DNA of 64,000 nucleotides from Opitutus sp. (GTDB lineage Bacteria > Verrucomicrobiota > Verrucomicrobiia > Opitutales > Opitutaceae). Every line of letters begins with the position of its first letter. The stretch's first letter is position 1. Positions 14,669 through 23,400 of the stretch are shown here, piece after piece. The stretch is from contig JANPZY010000001.1 in the NCBI GenBank assembly GCA_024707325.1, forward strand, positions 868,001 to 932,000, read 5' to 3'. Below the pieces are notes generated by a model, which had not been told where the DNA came from, did not search any database, and saw nothing but the letters and a program-made list of their open reading frames with translations. Both the position numbers and the translations under genes were made by a program.

Positions 14669-16708
14669 TTACTTCGTCACGGTCAGCTTGAAACTCCGCG
14701 AAGCCGTGAGGCTGCCGTCACTCACGGTAAGCTTGATCGTGGCGGTGCCGGTTTTCCCTTTGGCGGGCGTGATCTGCACCGTGCGCTTCGAGCCGGAACC
14801 GCGGAGTTTGATGTTGGCCGTGGGCACGAGCTTCTTGTTGGAGCTGCTGCGCGTGACCTTGAGCTTCGAGGCGGAGGTTTCCTTGTCGCTCACCTTGAAG
14901 GAGATTTTGGAAGTCGCCTTGCCCGCCTTGGTTTTCTGCGCGGCGATTTTGCTGATCGTTGGTTTGTTCTGAACCGTGACCTTGAACGTCGTCTTGCCGG
15001 TAAGCTGGCCGTCGCTCGCGGTGAGCGTGATCGTGGTCTTGCCGGTCTTGCCCTTCACCGGAGTGATCTTGAGCGTGCGCTCCATGCCAGCGCCGCCGAG
15101 CTTGAGGCCGGATTTGGCCACGACCGAGGTTTTCGAAGATTTTGCCGTGAGCTTGAGCGACGAGGTCACCGTCTCGGCATCCCAGATAATCACAGGCAGC
15201 GCGGCGCTCTTGGAGCTCTTCGCGATCGTGACGTTTTTCATCGCGGTGACGACCGGCGCGGAGTTGGCGGTCGCGACGGCGACCTTGCTGCCCCAGATCG
15301 CTTTGCCGCTCTTCGAGAGCGCGCTGAACGTCTGCACGTAGCGCTGGTTGTCGTCGTCCCACTGGCGCACGAACACGCCGTAATACGTGGTGCTGCCGAG
15401 CTTGATCGTGGCGCCGTAGTCGCCGGTGAGTTTCCACGTGCCGGTCGCGGCGCCGGTGATCTTTTTGGCGGACGTGAGTGTGATGATCTTCGACGTCTTG
15501 ACCGACGCGGTGATGTCGAGGCCGTGCTGAATGAGTTTGTAGTCGCCCGGAATGTAACCTGCGGATGCGAACTCGGCGCGCTCGCCCGCGTAGCGATGCG
15601 GGCCGACGACGAACCAGCCCTTCGCGTTGAGGAACATCGGGTGCACGCGCACTTCGTGCTGTTCGCCGCGTCCGACGAAGCGCGTGTGAAACACGAGAAA
15701 ATACTGGCCGGTGGCTTTGTCGTAGTAAGCAGAGCAATGACCCGGCGAAACGTAGCCGCGACTCACGGTGCCGGCGTCGTTGGGCGCGCGCACAAACTGG
15801 TAATTGCCCATGAGCTTCGTGCCGTAGGGCGCGATCGAAGCGTCGTCGAAGAGCGTGCCGGGTTTGCCCGCGACGTGGGTGAGCTCGTTGCCTGCGGAAT
15901 CGAGATAAGGACCATCGGGCTGACGCGAACGGGCGACGCGGATGTTGTAGCCGCCATCGGCCGCGAGTCCGCCGTAGGAGAGGAAGAGATAATAGTATTT
16001 CGTCTCGGGGCTGTAGAGGATGTAGGGCGCCTCGATGCGGGCGTGATTGCCGCCGATCAATTTCTTGCCGTAGCCCTGATTCTTTTTCGGCAGGCCCGAC
16101 TTGGCATCGAGCTCCATGATGAAGATGCCGCCCGAGTAGGAACCATAGACCATCCAGAGCTTGCCCTTCGCGTCGAAGAATACCGCGGGGTCGACGACAT
16201 TGGGATGTTTCGTCGCGTCGTAGATCGTGCCGTCGGGGCTGATCTGATCCCACATGCCGGACTTCAGGAACAGCTCCTTGTTTTTGTAGGGACCGGTGAT
16301 CTTGTCGGCGACCGCGACACCGAGCGCGCTGCGCGGCGAGTCGCCTTTGCACGCGCAGTAGTAGAAATAGTAGCGGCCGTCCTTGAGACGGATCACGTCG
16401 GGCGCCCAAAACGTCGTCGTCTGCGCCCACGAAAGCGTTTCGGCGAATTCCGCAGCGGGATCGGGCACGAGCGCGTTGCCCTTCGCGGCGCTCGTGGAGA
16501 GCTGCGTCCAATGCAGCAGATCCTTCGAACTCGCGGACGCGAGGTGCGAGCCGAACACGTAATATTTCGAGCCGTCGCGCACAATCGACGGATCGTGCAC
16601 CGTGACTTCCGTGAACGTCGGCGCCGTCGCCGCTGCGACGCGCGCGGCGAGCATCGCGCCCGTCAGCGCGAGCAAAGCAAAAGCGGAGCGGAGAAGTCGC
16701 GCAGACAA
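14669..16708 (-). CDS. Secreted GH43 arabinanase-like enzyme with tandem beta-sandwich repeats
   Basis: A 679-residue protein. A signal peptide (about 1-27) is followed by a five-bladed GH43 catalytic domain (about 34-370) with the Asp base D39 in VTVHDPSIV, D173 in NVVDPAVFF and the acid E226 in ARIEAPYIL. A beta-barrel domain at about 385-455 (GTWKLTGDYGATIKLG) matches the C-terminal domain found in endo-arabinanases. Two tandem Ser/Lys/Thr-rich Ig or cadherin-like repeats follow at about 470-580 and 585-679, each ending in a DGxLTxxxxFKxTV motif. They may anchor or bind carbohydrate. Last gene of the arabinan-type operon. Confidence 0.88.
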   Translation of the reverse strand: MSARLLRSAFALLALTGAMLAARVAAATAPTFTEVTVHDPSIVRDGSKYYVFGSHLASASSKDLLHWTQLSTSAAKGNALVPDPAAEFAETLSWAQTTTFWAPDVIRLKDGRYYFYYCACKGDSPRSALGVAVADKITGPYKNKELFLKSGMWDQISPDGTIYDATKHPNVVDPAVFFDAKGKLWMVYGSYSGGIFIMELDAKSGLPKKNQGYGKKLIGGNHARIEAPYILYSPETKYYYLFLSYGGLAADGGYNIRVARSRQPDGPYLDSAGNELTHVAGKPGTLFDDASIAPYGTKLMGNYQFVRAPNDAGTVSRGYVSPGHCSAYYDKATGQYFLVFHTRFVGRGEQHEVRVHPMFLNAKGWFVVGPHRYAGERAEFASAGYIPGDYKLIQHGLDITASVKTSKIITLTSAKKITGAATGTWKLTGDYGATIKLGSTTYYGVFVRQWDDDNQRYVQTFSALSKSGKAIWGSKVAVATANSAPVVTAMKNVTIAKSSKSAALPVIIWDAETVTSSLKLTAKSSKTSVVAKSGLKLGGAGMERTLKITPVKGKTGKTTITLTASDGQLTGKTTFKVTVQNKPTISKIAAQKTKAGKATSKISFKVSDKETSASKLKVTRSSSNKKLVPTANIKLRGSGSKRTVQITPAKGKTGTATIKLTVSDGSLTASRSFKLTVTK

Positions 16709-16729
16709 AGGCGGGAAGAAGTTAACGGT

Positions 16730-17692
16730 TCACTCGATCTCCACCGATTCGTCGAGCGACGGACGGCCGAAGACCGGCATGCCGTGCTCGTCCCAGCGGA
16801 GTTGTTTCACGTAGGTGTGGCGGTTGGGATCCCAGAGGGGATCGCCGACGATTTCCGTGTAGGTGCGGGCGTGATACACGAGGAGGTCGGTCTTGCCGTC
16901 CTCCGCGACCGTGAAGCTGTTGTGACCGGGCCCAAAAATGCGGTGCTCGTAGCAGGTTTTGAAAACGGGCTCGGGCGACTTCGTCCAACTACGCGGATCG
17001 AGCAGATCGGCGTTTTCGTCGGCGTAGAGCAAACCCATGCAGTAATTCTCGTCCGTCGCGCTTGCCGAGTAGCTGATGAACACGCGGCCGTGGCGGACGA
17101 GCACGGACGGGCCTTCGTTGACCCAGAAGCCGCGCGTCTCCCAATCGAACTCAGGGATCGAGAGCCGCACCGGCGGCGTCGCGAGCGTCGTGCCGGACGC
17201 CATGCGCGCGATGTAGAGATTGGAGTTTCCCTGGATCGCAGGATCTTTCTGCGCCCACACGTAATAGGTCACGCCGCGATGCGTGAAGGTCGTCGCATCG
17301 AGCGAGAAGCTGTCGATGCCGGTTTCGATGCGCACGGGCTCGCTCCACTTTCCCTCGAGCGGATTTTCGGCGCTCGTGGAAATCGCATACATGCGGTGTT
17401 GGAACAGATTGTCTTTGATCTCCCGCGACGGCGCGGCGGCGAAGTAGATGTGCCACGCGCCAAACACGTGATGAATCTCCGGCGCCCAGATGAGTTCGCA
17501 GAAAGGACCCTCCGTAGGTTTGAGCCAGACGTCGGCGGTCGGCGCATTCAGCAACTCGGCAATCGTGCGCGCGCGACGCAGCTCGATGCGGTCGTAGGCC
17601 GGAATCGACGCGGTGAAATAATACCAGCCGTCGGTGTGACGGCGGATGCACGGATCGGCGCGCTGAAGAATGAGCGGTTGGAGCACTTTCAT
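16730..17692 (-). CDS. GH43 family glycosidase without signal peptide
   Basis: A 320-residue single-domain GH43 enzyme. The catalytic Asp is D13 in QRADPCIRRH, the second Asp is D132 in SFSLDATTF and the acid is E193 in VNEGPSVL. There is no signal peptide, so it probably acts in the cytoplasm on imported oligosaccharides, for example as an exo-alpha-arabinofuranosidase. The ATG at 17692 is used; the frame continues upstream only as an overlap with the transporter gene. It lies 17 bp after the transporter and 21 bp before the secreted GH43. Confidence 0.87.
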   Translation of the reverse strand: MKVLQPLILQRADPCIRRHTDGWYYFTASIPAYDRIELRRARTIAELLNAPTADVWLKPTEGPFCELIWAPEIHHVFGAWHIYFAAAPSREIKDNLFQHRMYAISTSAENPLEGKWSEPVRIETGIDSFSLDATTFTHRGVTYYVWAQKDPAIQGNSNLYIARMASGTTLATPPVRLSIPEFDWETRGFWVNEGPSVLVRHGRVFISYSASATDENYCMGLLYADENADLLDPRSWTKSPEPVFKTCYEHRIFGPGHNSFTVAEDGKTDLLVYHARTYTEIVGDPLWDPNRHTYVKQLRWDEHGMPVFGRPSLDESVEIE

Positions 17693-17709
17693 GAGCAGAG
17701 ACGAAACGA

Positions 17710-19065
17710 TCAGGCCGTGACGGCGGACTTCTGCGGGGGCATTTCCATCATCGACCGGTAGTAGCCGTCGGTGATCCGGTAGCGGAACATCAGCAGTCCC
17801 ATCGCAAAGTGAAACACGCCTGGAATCACCGTGAGCATGAGCGCGAGGCCGGTGAGCGTGAACTCGCTCTGCACCTGATCGGGCACGTAGTCGTAATACG
17901 TGAGCAGCCAGCCGACGACCGCGCCGCCGAGTCCCATGCCGGCCTTTTGGCAGAACGAGATGCCGCCCCACGCGAGACCCGAGACGCGCTCGCCCAGTCG
18001 GTTCTCGCCGTAGTCGATCGCCTCCGCGATCGCGGACCAGAAGACGGGCGCGTGGAGATCGACCACGAACGAGAGGAGGAAATACAGCACGAACGCCAGC
18101 AGCATGTCGCCGGGCTTCACCGCGAAGAACATCACCGCGCTGATCACGCCGACGGCGAGCTGCGTCCAGCGGAACATCGCGATCTTGCAGTAGCGCTTCG
18201 TGATCCACGTCGACGCGACCATCGCGAGGATCGCGGCGACGACACCCGTCGCGAGAAAGCGCGAGAGCACGACCGCGTCGCCGCCGAGGTAATATTTCGC
18301 GTAATACGCCGCGACGGCACCGCGGATCACGTAACCGATCGTGCCGATCACGCACACGCCGCAAAGGACGAGCCACTGATCGTTGCGCAACAAGAGCGTG
18401 ATCTGCCGGCCGATCGGCTTCTTCTCCGCCTCGTGCTGCAGTCGCTCGGTCGTGGTGAAGAAGCAAAAGGGAAACAACGCTGCAGCGACCGCCGCCATCA
18501 GCCCCATCGCCGCCTGATAACCACGCGCGATGTTGCCGCCACCCCACTCTGCCGCGAGCACGGGCACGATGATCGTGACGAGAAACGCCGCGACCTTGGC
18601 GAAGAAGAGACGGTAGCCGTTGGCCGAGAGGCGCTCCTTCGGGTCACCCGTGAGCACACCGATGAGCGAGATGTAGGGAATCGTGACGGCCGTGAACATG
18701 AGCGTCATCAGCACGTAGGTCGCGTAGGCCCAGATCAGTTTTCCGCTGTATCCAAGATCTGGAGTCACGAACGTCAGAAAGATCGAGATGCCGAACGGCA
18801 CCGCGAGGAACAGAAAATACGGACGGTAGCGGCCCCAGCGCGTGGTGAACTTGTCCGTGATCAGGCCCATCAGCGGGTCGGTGATCGCGTCGATGAACCG
18901 CACCACGAGAAAAAGCGCCGCGAGGTCCTGCGTGCGGAGCCCAAACACGTCGGTGTAAAAGAACGTGATAATAAGCGCCATCGACGACCACACGACGTTG
19001 ACCGCCATGTCACCGGCGCCGAAACCGACCTTTTCGAGGACCGAGAGTTTGGAGGAATCTTTCAT
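17710..19065 (-). CDS. GPH-family sugar:cation symporter (MelB/XynP-like)
   Basis: A 451-residue membrane protein with about twelve hydrophobic segments. The N-terminus (KVGFGAGDMAVNVVW, then FYTDVFGL) and the cytoplasmic loop DKFTTRWGRYRPYFLF are hallmarks of the glycoside-pentoside-hexuronide:cation symporter family. It is set between GH43 genes, so arabino- or xylo-oligosaccharides are the likely cargo. It follows the endo-arabinanase-like gene by 36 bp. Substrate and coupling ion are inferred. Confidence 0.9.
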   Translation of the reverse strand: MKDSSKLSVLEKVGFGAGDMAVNVVWSSMALIITFFYTDVFGLRTQDLAALFLVVRFIDAITDPLMGLITDKFTTRWGRYRPYFLFLAVPFGISIFLTFVTPDLGYSGKLIWAYATYVLMTLMFTAVTIPYISLIGVLTGDPKERLSANGYRLFFAKVAAFLVTIIVPVLAAEWGGGNIARGYQAAMGLMAAVAAALFPFCFFTTTERLQHEAEKKPIGRQITLLLRNDQWLVLCGVCVIGTIGYVIRGAVAAYYAKYYLGGDAVVLSRFLATGVVAAILAMVASTWITKRYCKIAMFRWTQLAVGVISAVMFFAVKPGDMLLAFVLYFLLSFVVDLHAPVFWSAIAEAIDYGENRLGERVSGLAWGGISFCQKAGMGLGGAVVGWLLTYYDYVPDQVQSEFTLTGLALMLTVIPGVFHFAMGLLMFRYRITDGYYRSMMEMPPQKSAVTA

Positions 19066-19101
19066 GAAGGGGTTGGGGTCACTCGCGACGCGTGCGCGCG
19101 C

Positions 19102-20124
19102 TCACTCTTTCACGGTGCCGACGTAAGTGTTGAGCGCCGCGGGATCGACGACCGGCCAGTCGCCGGAATCCCACGTGAGTTCGGCGATCTTCAGTTTCTG
19201 CAGACCGCCGTCAGCGGTTTCGTAAGCGTGGAAAACGATCCAGTCGCGACCGTCGAAGCGATACACGCTGTTGTGGCCGACACCGGCCCACTCGGCATTG
19301 CCTTCGAGCAGCAACGTGCCGCCACCCTGCGCGAGATCGCGTCCGAGTCGGTCCACATATGGTCCCGTGACGGAGCGCGAACGGCCGACGACCATCTTGT
19401 AGTCGCTCTCGGCGCCGCGGCAGCATTTGTCCCACGACACGAAGAGATAATAGTAATCACCGCGGCGGAAAATAAACGGCGCCTCGAGCTGCGCGGGGCC
19501 CGGATCGGCATCGTCGACGAGCACGCTGCGTTCGCGTTTCGCGAGCGTGTGCCACTCCTGCGGCTCGGCGACGGATTTTCCGTCGGGCGAGAGTTTGACG
19601 AGCTTGAGTCCGCCCCAGAAGGACCCGAATGACATCCAGAGCGTGCCGTTTTCGTCGGCGATGACGGCCGGATCGATGGCGTTCCACAGATCGCGCTGCG
19701 GCACGGAGCGGAGCACGATGCCCTGATCCTCCCAGCGATAATCCGGCGAGCTCGGATCGAGCGTCTTGTTGATGGTGAGTCCGATCGCGGAGGTATTTTT
19801 GCCGAACGCGGAAACGGAGTAATAGAGATAGTAAAGACCCTGGTGCCGCACGACGTCGGGCGCCCAGATATGGCCGTTGAACGACGGAGCCACGCTCTTC
19901 GCCCACGCGGGATCACCCGGGAAAACACGACCGCGGCGCGACCACGTTTTCATGTCGGTGCTGCTGTAGAGCGTGATGCCCGGGCCCGTGCTGAAGAGGT
20001 AGAACGTGTCCCCTTCCTTCGCCATGACGGGATCGTGCACGTCGATCTGGCGGGCAGCGGCAACAGGCGCGAGCGCGAGGCAAAGGCCGAGCGCGGCGAG
20101 AATCTTGGAGCGAGAAAAACTCAT
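19102..20124 (-). CDS. Secreted GH43 endo-arabinanase-like enzyme
   Basis: A 340-residue enzyme with a signal peptide (MSFSRSKILAALGLCLALAP) and a GH43 propeller. Catalytic residues are D31 in DVHDPVMA, D151 in NAIDPAVIA and E214 in AQLEAPFIF. The His in GVGHNSVYR corresponds to the metal-binding His of arabinanases. The motif GLTINKTLDP is typical of GH43 subfamilies that include endo-1,5-alpha-L-arabinanase. The ATG at 20124 puts the signal peptide first; the longer upstream frame is a read-through of a hairpin element. Directly downstream of the TonB receptor in the operon. Confidence 0.88.
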   Translation of the reverse strand: MSFSRSKILAALGLCLALAPVAAARQIDVHDPVMAKEGDTFYLFSTGPGITLYSSTDMKTWSRRGRVFPGDPAWAKSVAPSFNGHIWAPDVVRHQGLYYLYYSVSAFGKNTSAIGLTINKTLDPSSPDYRWEDQGIVLRSVPQRDLWNAIDPAVIADENGTLWMSFGSFWGGLKLVKLSPDGKSVAEPQEWHTLAKRERSVLVDDADPGPAQLEAPFIFRRGDYYYLFVSWDKCCRGAESDYKMVVGRSRSVTGPYVDRLGRDLAQGGGTLLLEGNAEWAGVGHNSVYRFDGRDWIVFHAYETADGGLQKLKIAELTWDSGDWPVVDPAALNTYVGTVKE

Positions 20125-20199
20125 GCGGAGGCGAGCCTCACGTCGGAGAACAAACGACGAGGAAGCCGAAGGCCGGACGGCCCGGCGCTTCGGCTGTGA

Positions 20200-20277
20200 A
20201 GGTGGAACCCGACGTCCTCGTCGGGTTGGGTGAACAACGGACTTCACTCAGCCCGGTGAGGACACCGGGCTCCACCT
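20200..20277. mobile_element. 78-bp MITE-like element, copy C
   Basis: The element begins AGGTGGAACCCGACG and ends with CACCGGGCTCCACCT, so its ends are inverted repeats. It contains two hairpins (ACCCGACG with CGTCGGGT, and CCCGGTG with CACCGGG). It fills the 164-bp gap between the TonB receptor and the GH43 gene and could attenuate or stabilise the operon transcript. Confidence 0.75.
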
Positions 20278-20288
20278 GCTGCGATGGG

Positions 20289-23165
20289 TTAGAACGAGTA
20301 GCGAGCGCCGACCGAGAAGGTGCGGCCGATGATCCACGAACCGAAGTTGTTCGTGACGGAGCTGTTCGCGCCGGTGCCGTAGTAGCTCTGCTGGATATCG
20401 TCGGTGAGGTTGGTGCCCTCGATCGTCATCACGAAATTATCCGTGATCTTGAAGCTGAGCTGCGCGGTGAGGCTCTGCTGATCGGCGAACCAGATCTGCA
20501 GCGGATTCGCGAACTGCGCGGCTTCGTTGTTGTGGAAGAACTTCGAGCGCCAGGTGTAGCCCACGCGAGCGCTGAAGCGCGGCTGCTCGTAGGCGAGCGT
20601 GACGTTGTAGGAGTTCTTCGAGACGGCGGGGAACTCGGTGTTGAGCACGCCCGTGACGACGCCGGCATCGTTGGTGATCGGGATGTCGAGCGAGGACTGG
20701 AGCGTCGTGAAGCTCGCCTCGACGCCGAGGCCATTGAGGTAGCCCGGCAGGTGGCGCGGGTAGTATTTGCCGCCGATTTCGACGCCCTCGAGCGAGCCCT
20801 TCGACGCATTGGCGGGCGCCGAGAGGATGTAGTCGTAGGTGCCGATGTCGTCGGTGTAGGTCACACGGCGACGGAAATCGACGATGTAGTCATCGATCTG
20901 GCGGTTGAAGTAGGAGACGCTGATGCCGGTCGCCTCGTCGAAGTAATACTCGAGCGCGACGTCGTAGTTGGTCGAGGTGACGGGCTTGAGGTCCGGGTTG
21001 CCGCCGCTCGCGGTGCCGTAGCCGATGTTGGTCACGTCACGCGTGTAGCGGATGTTCGGATTGAGCTGCACGAAGCCGGGGCGGCGAAGCGTCTGGCCGT
21101 AAGCCGTGCGAAGGAAGAGCTGATCGGTGAGGCCGAAACTCAGCACGCCGCTCGGGAGGAGCTTGTTGGCGGAGGTGTTGCCCGAGGCGCTGACGAGCGT
21201 GCCGCGATCGGTCGCCGTCATGTTCGTGTTGATATCCACGAAGCGCAGACCGAGCTGGCCGGTCACCGGGTGGCCGGCGATGTCGCCGCGAATCTGATCA
21301 ACCTGCAGGTAGGCAGCGGCCGTGACTTCCTTGACGCGGAAGTCCTCGAGCAGGCTCAGGCCGTCGCTCAACGTCATGTTGGCGAGACCGCGAATCTCAT
21401 CCTTGTGACTGCTGGTGTAGTAGCCATTCGGAGCGGCCCAGGAGCTCGGAGTGTCGGAGCGTCCGTCGAAGAAACCGGAGTTCACGTAAACGAGTTCGGG
21501 ACGCGAAGAGAGCGGAACCCACGGAGCATCACCCTCGGCGTAACGCGCGGCTTCGGAAGCGCGGCGGTCGTCGTAGCGACCACCGAACCGCAGGCGGCGG
21601 ATCCAGCCCCAGTCGACGTTGAGCGTGGCGTCCTGCGTGAGCGTGACGGCGCTGCCCTTGTTCTTGAAGCTCTGGTCCCAGATGTGGCCGAGATTCCAAA
21701 CAGACGGGTCGGCGACATCGGTGCCGATGAAATCGAAGGCCGGCACACCGTTGCCCGGGTTGAAGTCGACGGCGATGTTGCTCATCGAGTTGCGCACCGA
21801 ACGGAGCGCGAAGAAGTCGGACGTGTATTCGCTGGTCTGGTGAACGAGCTCGGACTTCAGCTGCAGGTCCGGCGTGAGGTTCCACTTGCCGCCGAGCGAG
21901 GTGACGTAGCTGTCGGTTTTGCCCGTGCTCATGTCGCCGCTGTTGAAAGTGTAAACGTCGCCCACGAGGTCGCGGGACTTCACGATGTTGGTGCCCGGGA
22001 AGAGTTCCACGGCACCCTTCTGGCCATTCCACCAGTCGACGAACGAGAACAGGAGGTTGCCGAAGTGCTCGTTGCGGTAGCCGTCGTAGAAGAACTCGAA
22101 GGTGTATTCAGAATCCTGATTCGGGGCGAACTGGAGCGAGAGATTGGTCGCCGGACGCTTGGTCTTGCCCTTGCCGTCGGACTGAAACACGGCGTCGCGC
22201 GCGAGCACGTATTCGACGTCCTGGCCGTTGAACTTCAGCGTCGAACCTGGAGCGGTCGAGAGACCTTCCTCGGTGCCGGGCTGCCAGATCGGATTCTCGG
22301 TCACACGACCATCCGCGGTGAAGATGCGCTCCCACGTGGTCCAGCCCGCGGGCGGGTTGTCGGTGGTGAACGGCACCATCGCGCCCGCCGTGACGCTCTG
22401 GTCGCGGTAGGTCGTGGTCATGTAGGAAACATTGAGCAACGCGCCGAACTTCGCGCCGTTGGCGAATTTCCAGGTGTTGCTGAAAAGCGCGCTGAGGTTC
22501 GGGTCATATTTCTCGCCCTGCTCCTGATAGGTGCCCTTCACGGCGAGCGACACGCGGCGACCATCGAAGTTGAACGGGCGGTGCGTGCGGATATCGAGCA
22601 CGCCAGCGATGCCGGACTCGAGATCGGAAGGAGCGCGGGTCTTGCTGACCACGACCTCGGAAAGGAGGCTGGCCGGGATGTCCTGGAGGGAGAGATTGAG
22701 GCCCGAAGCGGTGAAGATGTTGCGGCCGTTGAGCGTCGTCGTGACGTCGTTCAAACCGCGGATCGTGACGGTCGCGATCGTGCCGCGGCCGAAGTCGGTC
22801 ACCTGCACGCCCGGCAGACGCTGGACGGACTCGGCGACGGTGTTGTCCGGGAACTTGCCGATGTCTTCCGCGACGATCGCATCGACGATCTGCGGGTTGT
22901 GACGCTTGATCTCGAGCGCCTTCACAGCCGACGCGCGGAGACTGGTGACGACGAACTCGCTGAGCACGATGGCGTCCTCAGTGGTGGCGCGGGTTGCCGG
23001 ATCGACGGCCTCATCGGTGCCGGTCTGGGCCGCGGCCTGCGCACGCATGTCGGTCACGCCGAGTGCCGACGCCAGAAGCAACGCCGAGCCCATAGCCAGG
23101 AATCGGCGCGCGGAGGAAAGCGGCAAAGAGGAGCGCCGCGTAATCTTCACAGGGGGGTAGTTCAT
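20289..23165 (-). CDS. TonB-dependent outer-membrane receptor (arabinan locus)
   Basis: A 958-residue receptor. An N-terminal signal sequence (hydrophobic core about 24-38) and a TonB-box-like segment (DAIVLSEFVVTSLR) precede the plug domain, with AEDIGKFPDNTVAESVQRLP and GVQVTDFGRGTIATVTIRG. The 22-stranded barrel ends in the aromatic residue of GARYSF. The plug motif matches the Xanthomonas/Caulobacter-type family often linked to plant polysaccharides. As the first gene of a GH43-transporter operon it probably imports arabino-oligosaccharides. There is no SusD partner. Confidence 0.92.
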   Translation of the reverse strand: MNYPPVKITRRSSLPLSSARRFLAMGSALLLASALGVTDMRAQAAAQTGTDEAVDPATRATTEDAIVLSEFVVTSLRASAVKALEIKRHNPQIVDAIVAEDIGKFPDNTVAESVQRLPGVQVTDFGRGTIATVTIRGLNDVTTTLNGRNIFTASGLNLSLQDIPASLLSEVVVSKTRAPSDLESGIAGVLDIRTHRPFNFDGRRVSLAVKGTYQEQGEKYDPNLSALFSNTWKFANGAKFGALLNVSYMTTTYRDQSVTAGAMVPFTTDNPPAGWTTWERIFTADGRVTENPIWQPGTEEGLSTAPGSTLKFNGQDVEYVLARDAVFQSDGKGKTKRPATNLSLQFAPNQDSEYTFEFFYDGYRNEHFGNLLFSFVDWWNGQKGAVELFPGTNIVKSRDLVGDVYTFNSGDMSTGKTDSYVTSLGGKWNLTPDLQLKSELVHQTSEYTSDFFALRSVRNSMSNIAVDFNPGNGVPAFDFIGTDVADPSVWNLGHIWDQSFKNKGSAVTLTQDATLNVDWGWIRRLRFGGRYDDRRASEAARYAEGDAPWVPLSSRPELVYVNSGFFDGRSDTPSSWAAPNGYYTSSHKDEIRGLANMTLSDGLSLLEDFRVKEVTAAAYLQVDQIRGDIAGHPVTGQLGLRFVDINTNMTATDRGTLVSASGNTSANKLLPSGVLSFGLTDQLFLRTAYGQTLRRPGFVQLNPNIRYTRDVTNIGYGTASGGNPDLKPVTSTNYDVALEYYFDEATGISVSYFNRQIDDYIVDFRRRVTYTDDIGTYDYILSAPANASKGSLEGVEIGGKYYPRHLPGYLNGLGVEASFTTLQSSLDIPITNDAGVVTGVLNTEFPAVSKNSYNVTLAYEQPRFSARVGYTWRSKFFHNNEAAQFANPLQIWFADQQSLTAQLSFKITDNFVMTIEGTNLTDDIQQSYYGTGANSSVTNNFGSWIIGRTFSVGARYSF

Positions 23166-23274
23166 GTTTTCGAGGTTTGCGAAACGAGTGACAAACCCGC
23201 GCCGGGCACGGCAGGAGCCGGGACCGCGGGGCGGGTTGAAGGGGTCGATGACAGGTTGTGGGCAGGGGTTTTAA

Positions 23275-23330
23275 CATCGTCGGGGTCTCGACCGCTCTAG
23301 CAGGGGCGCGGAATCGAGACCGGGACGATG
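23275..23330 (-). promoter_or_regulatory. Long hairpin upstream of the TonB receptor gene
   Basis: Two 17-nt arms, 23275-23291 and 23314-23330, pair at 15 of 17 positions around a 22-nt loop. It lies 110-165 bp upstream of the receptor start and would be in its 5' leader or promoter region. The arms read CATCGTCGGGGTCTCGA and TCGAGACCGGGACGATG. Its role is unknown; a leader structure or operator is possible. Confidence 0.5.
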
Positions 23331-23376
23331 GCTGCACCCCTACATGCGCCCTCCGTCGTCAAAACCCGCCAAACTT

Positions 23377-23394
23377 CGCGAAAAAATTTTCGCG
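23377..23394 (-). terminator. Terminator-like hairpin after the Ser/Thr kinase gene
   Basis: The sequence CGCGAAAA, two bases, TTTTCGCG is a nearly perfect inverted repeat six bases after the kinase stop codon. On the minus strand it provides a T-rich run. Weak but well placed. Confidence 0.5.
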
Positions 23395-23400
23395 CGGGGA

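Noticed and set aside
16730..18547. A 605-residue fusion of transporter and GH43 sequence
   Set aside because: The upstream part is out of frame with the real transporter and Arg-rich; the GH43 gene begins at 17692.
20196..23300. A 1034-codon plus-strand frame opposite the TonB receptor
   Set aside because: It mirrors the receptor gene exactly, has biased composition (many Arg, Glu, Val) and no motif.
23275..23330. tRNA-like structure upstream of the TonB receptor
   Set aside because: It forms a single long hairpin with no T arm or anticodon arm.
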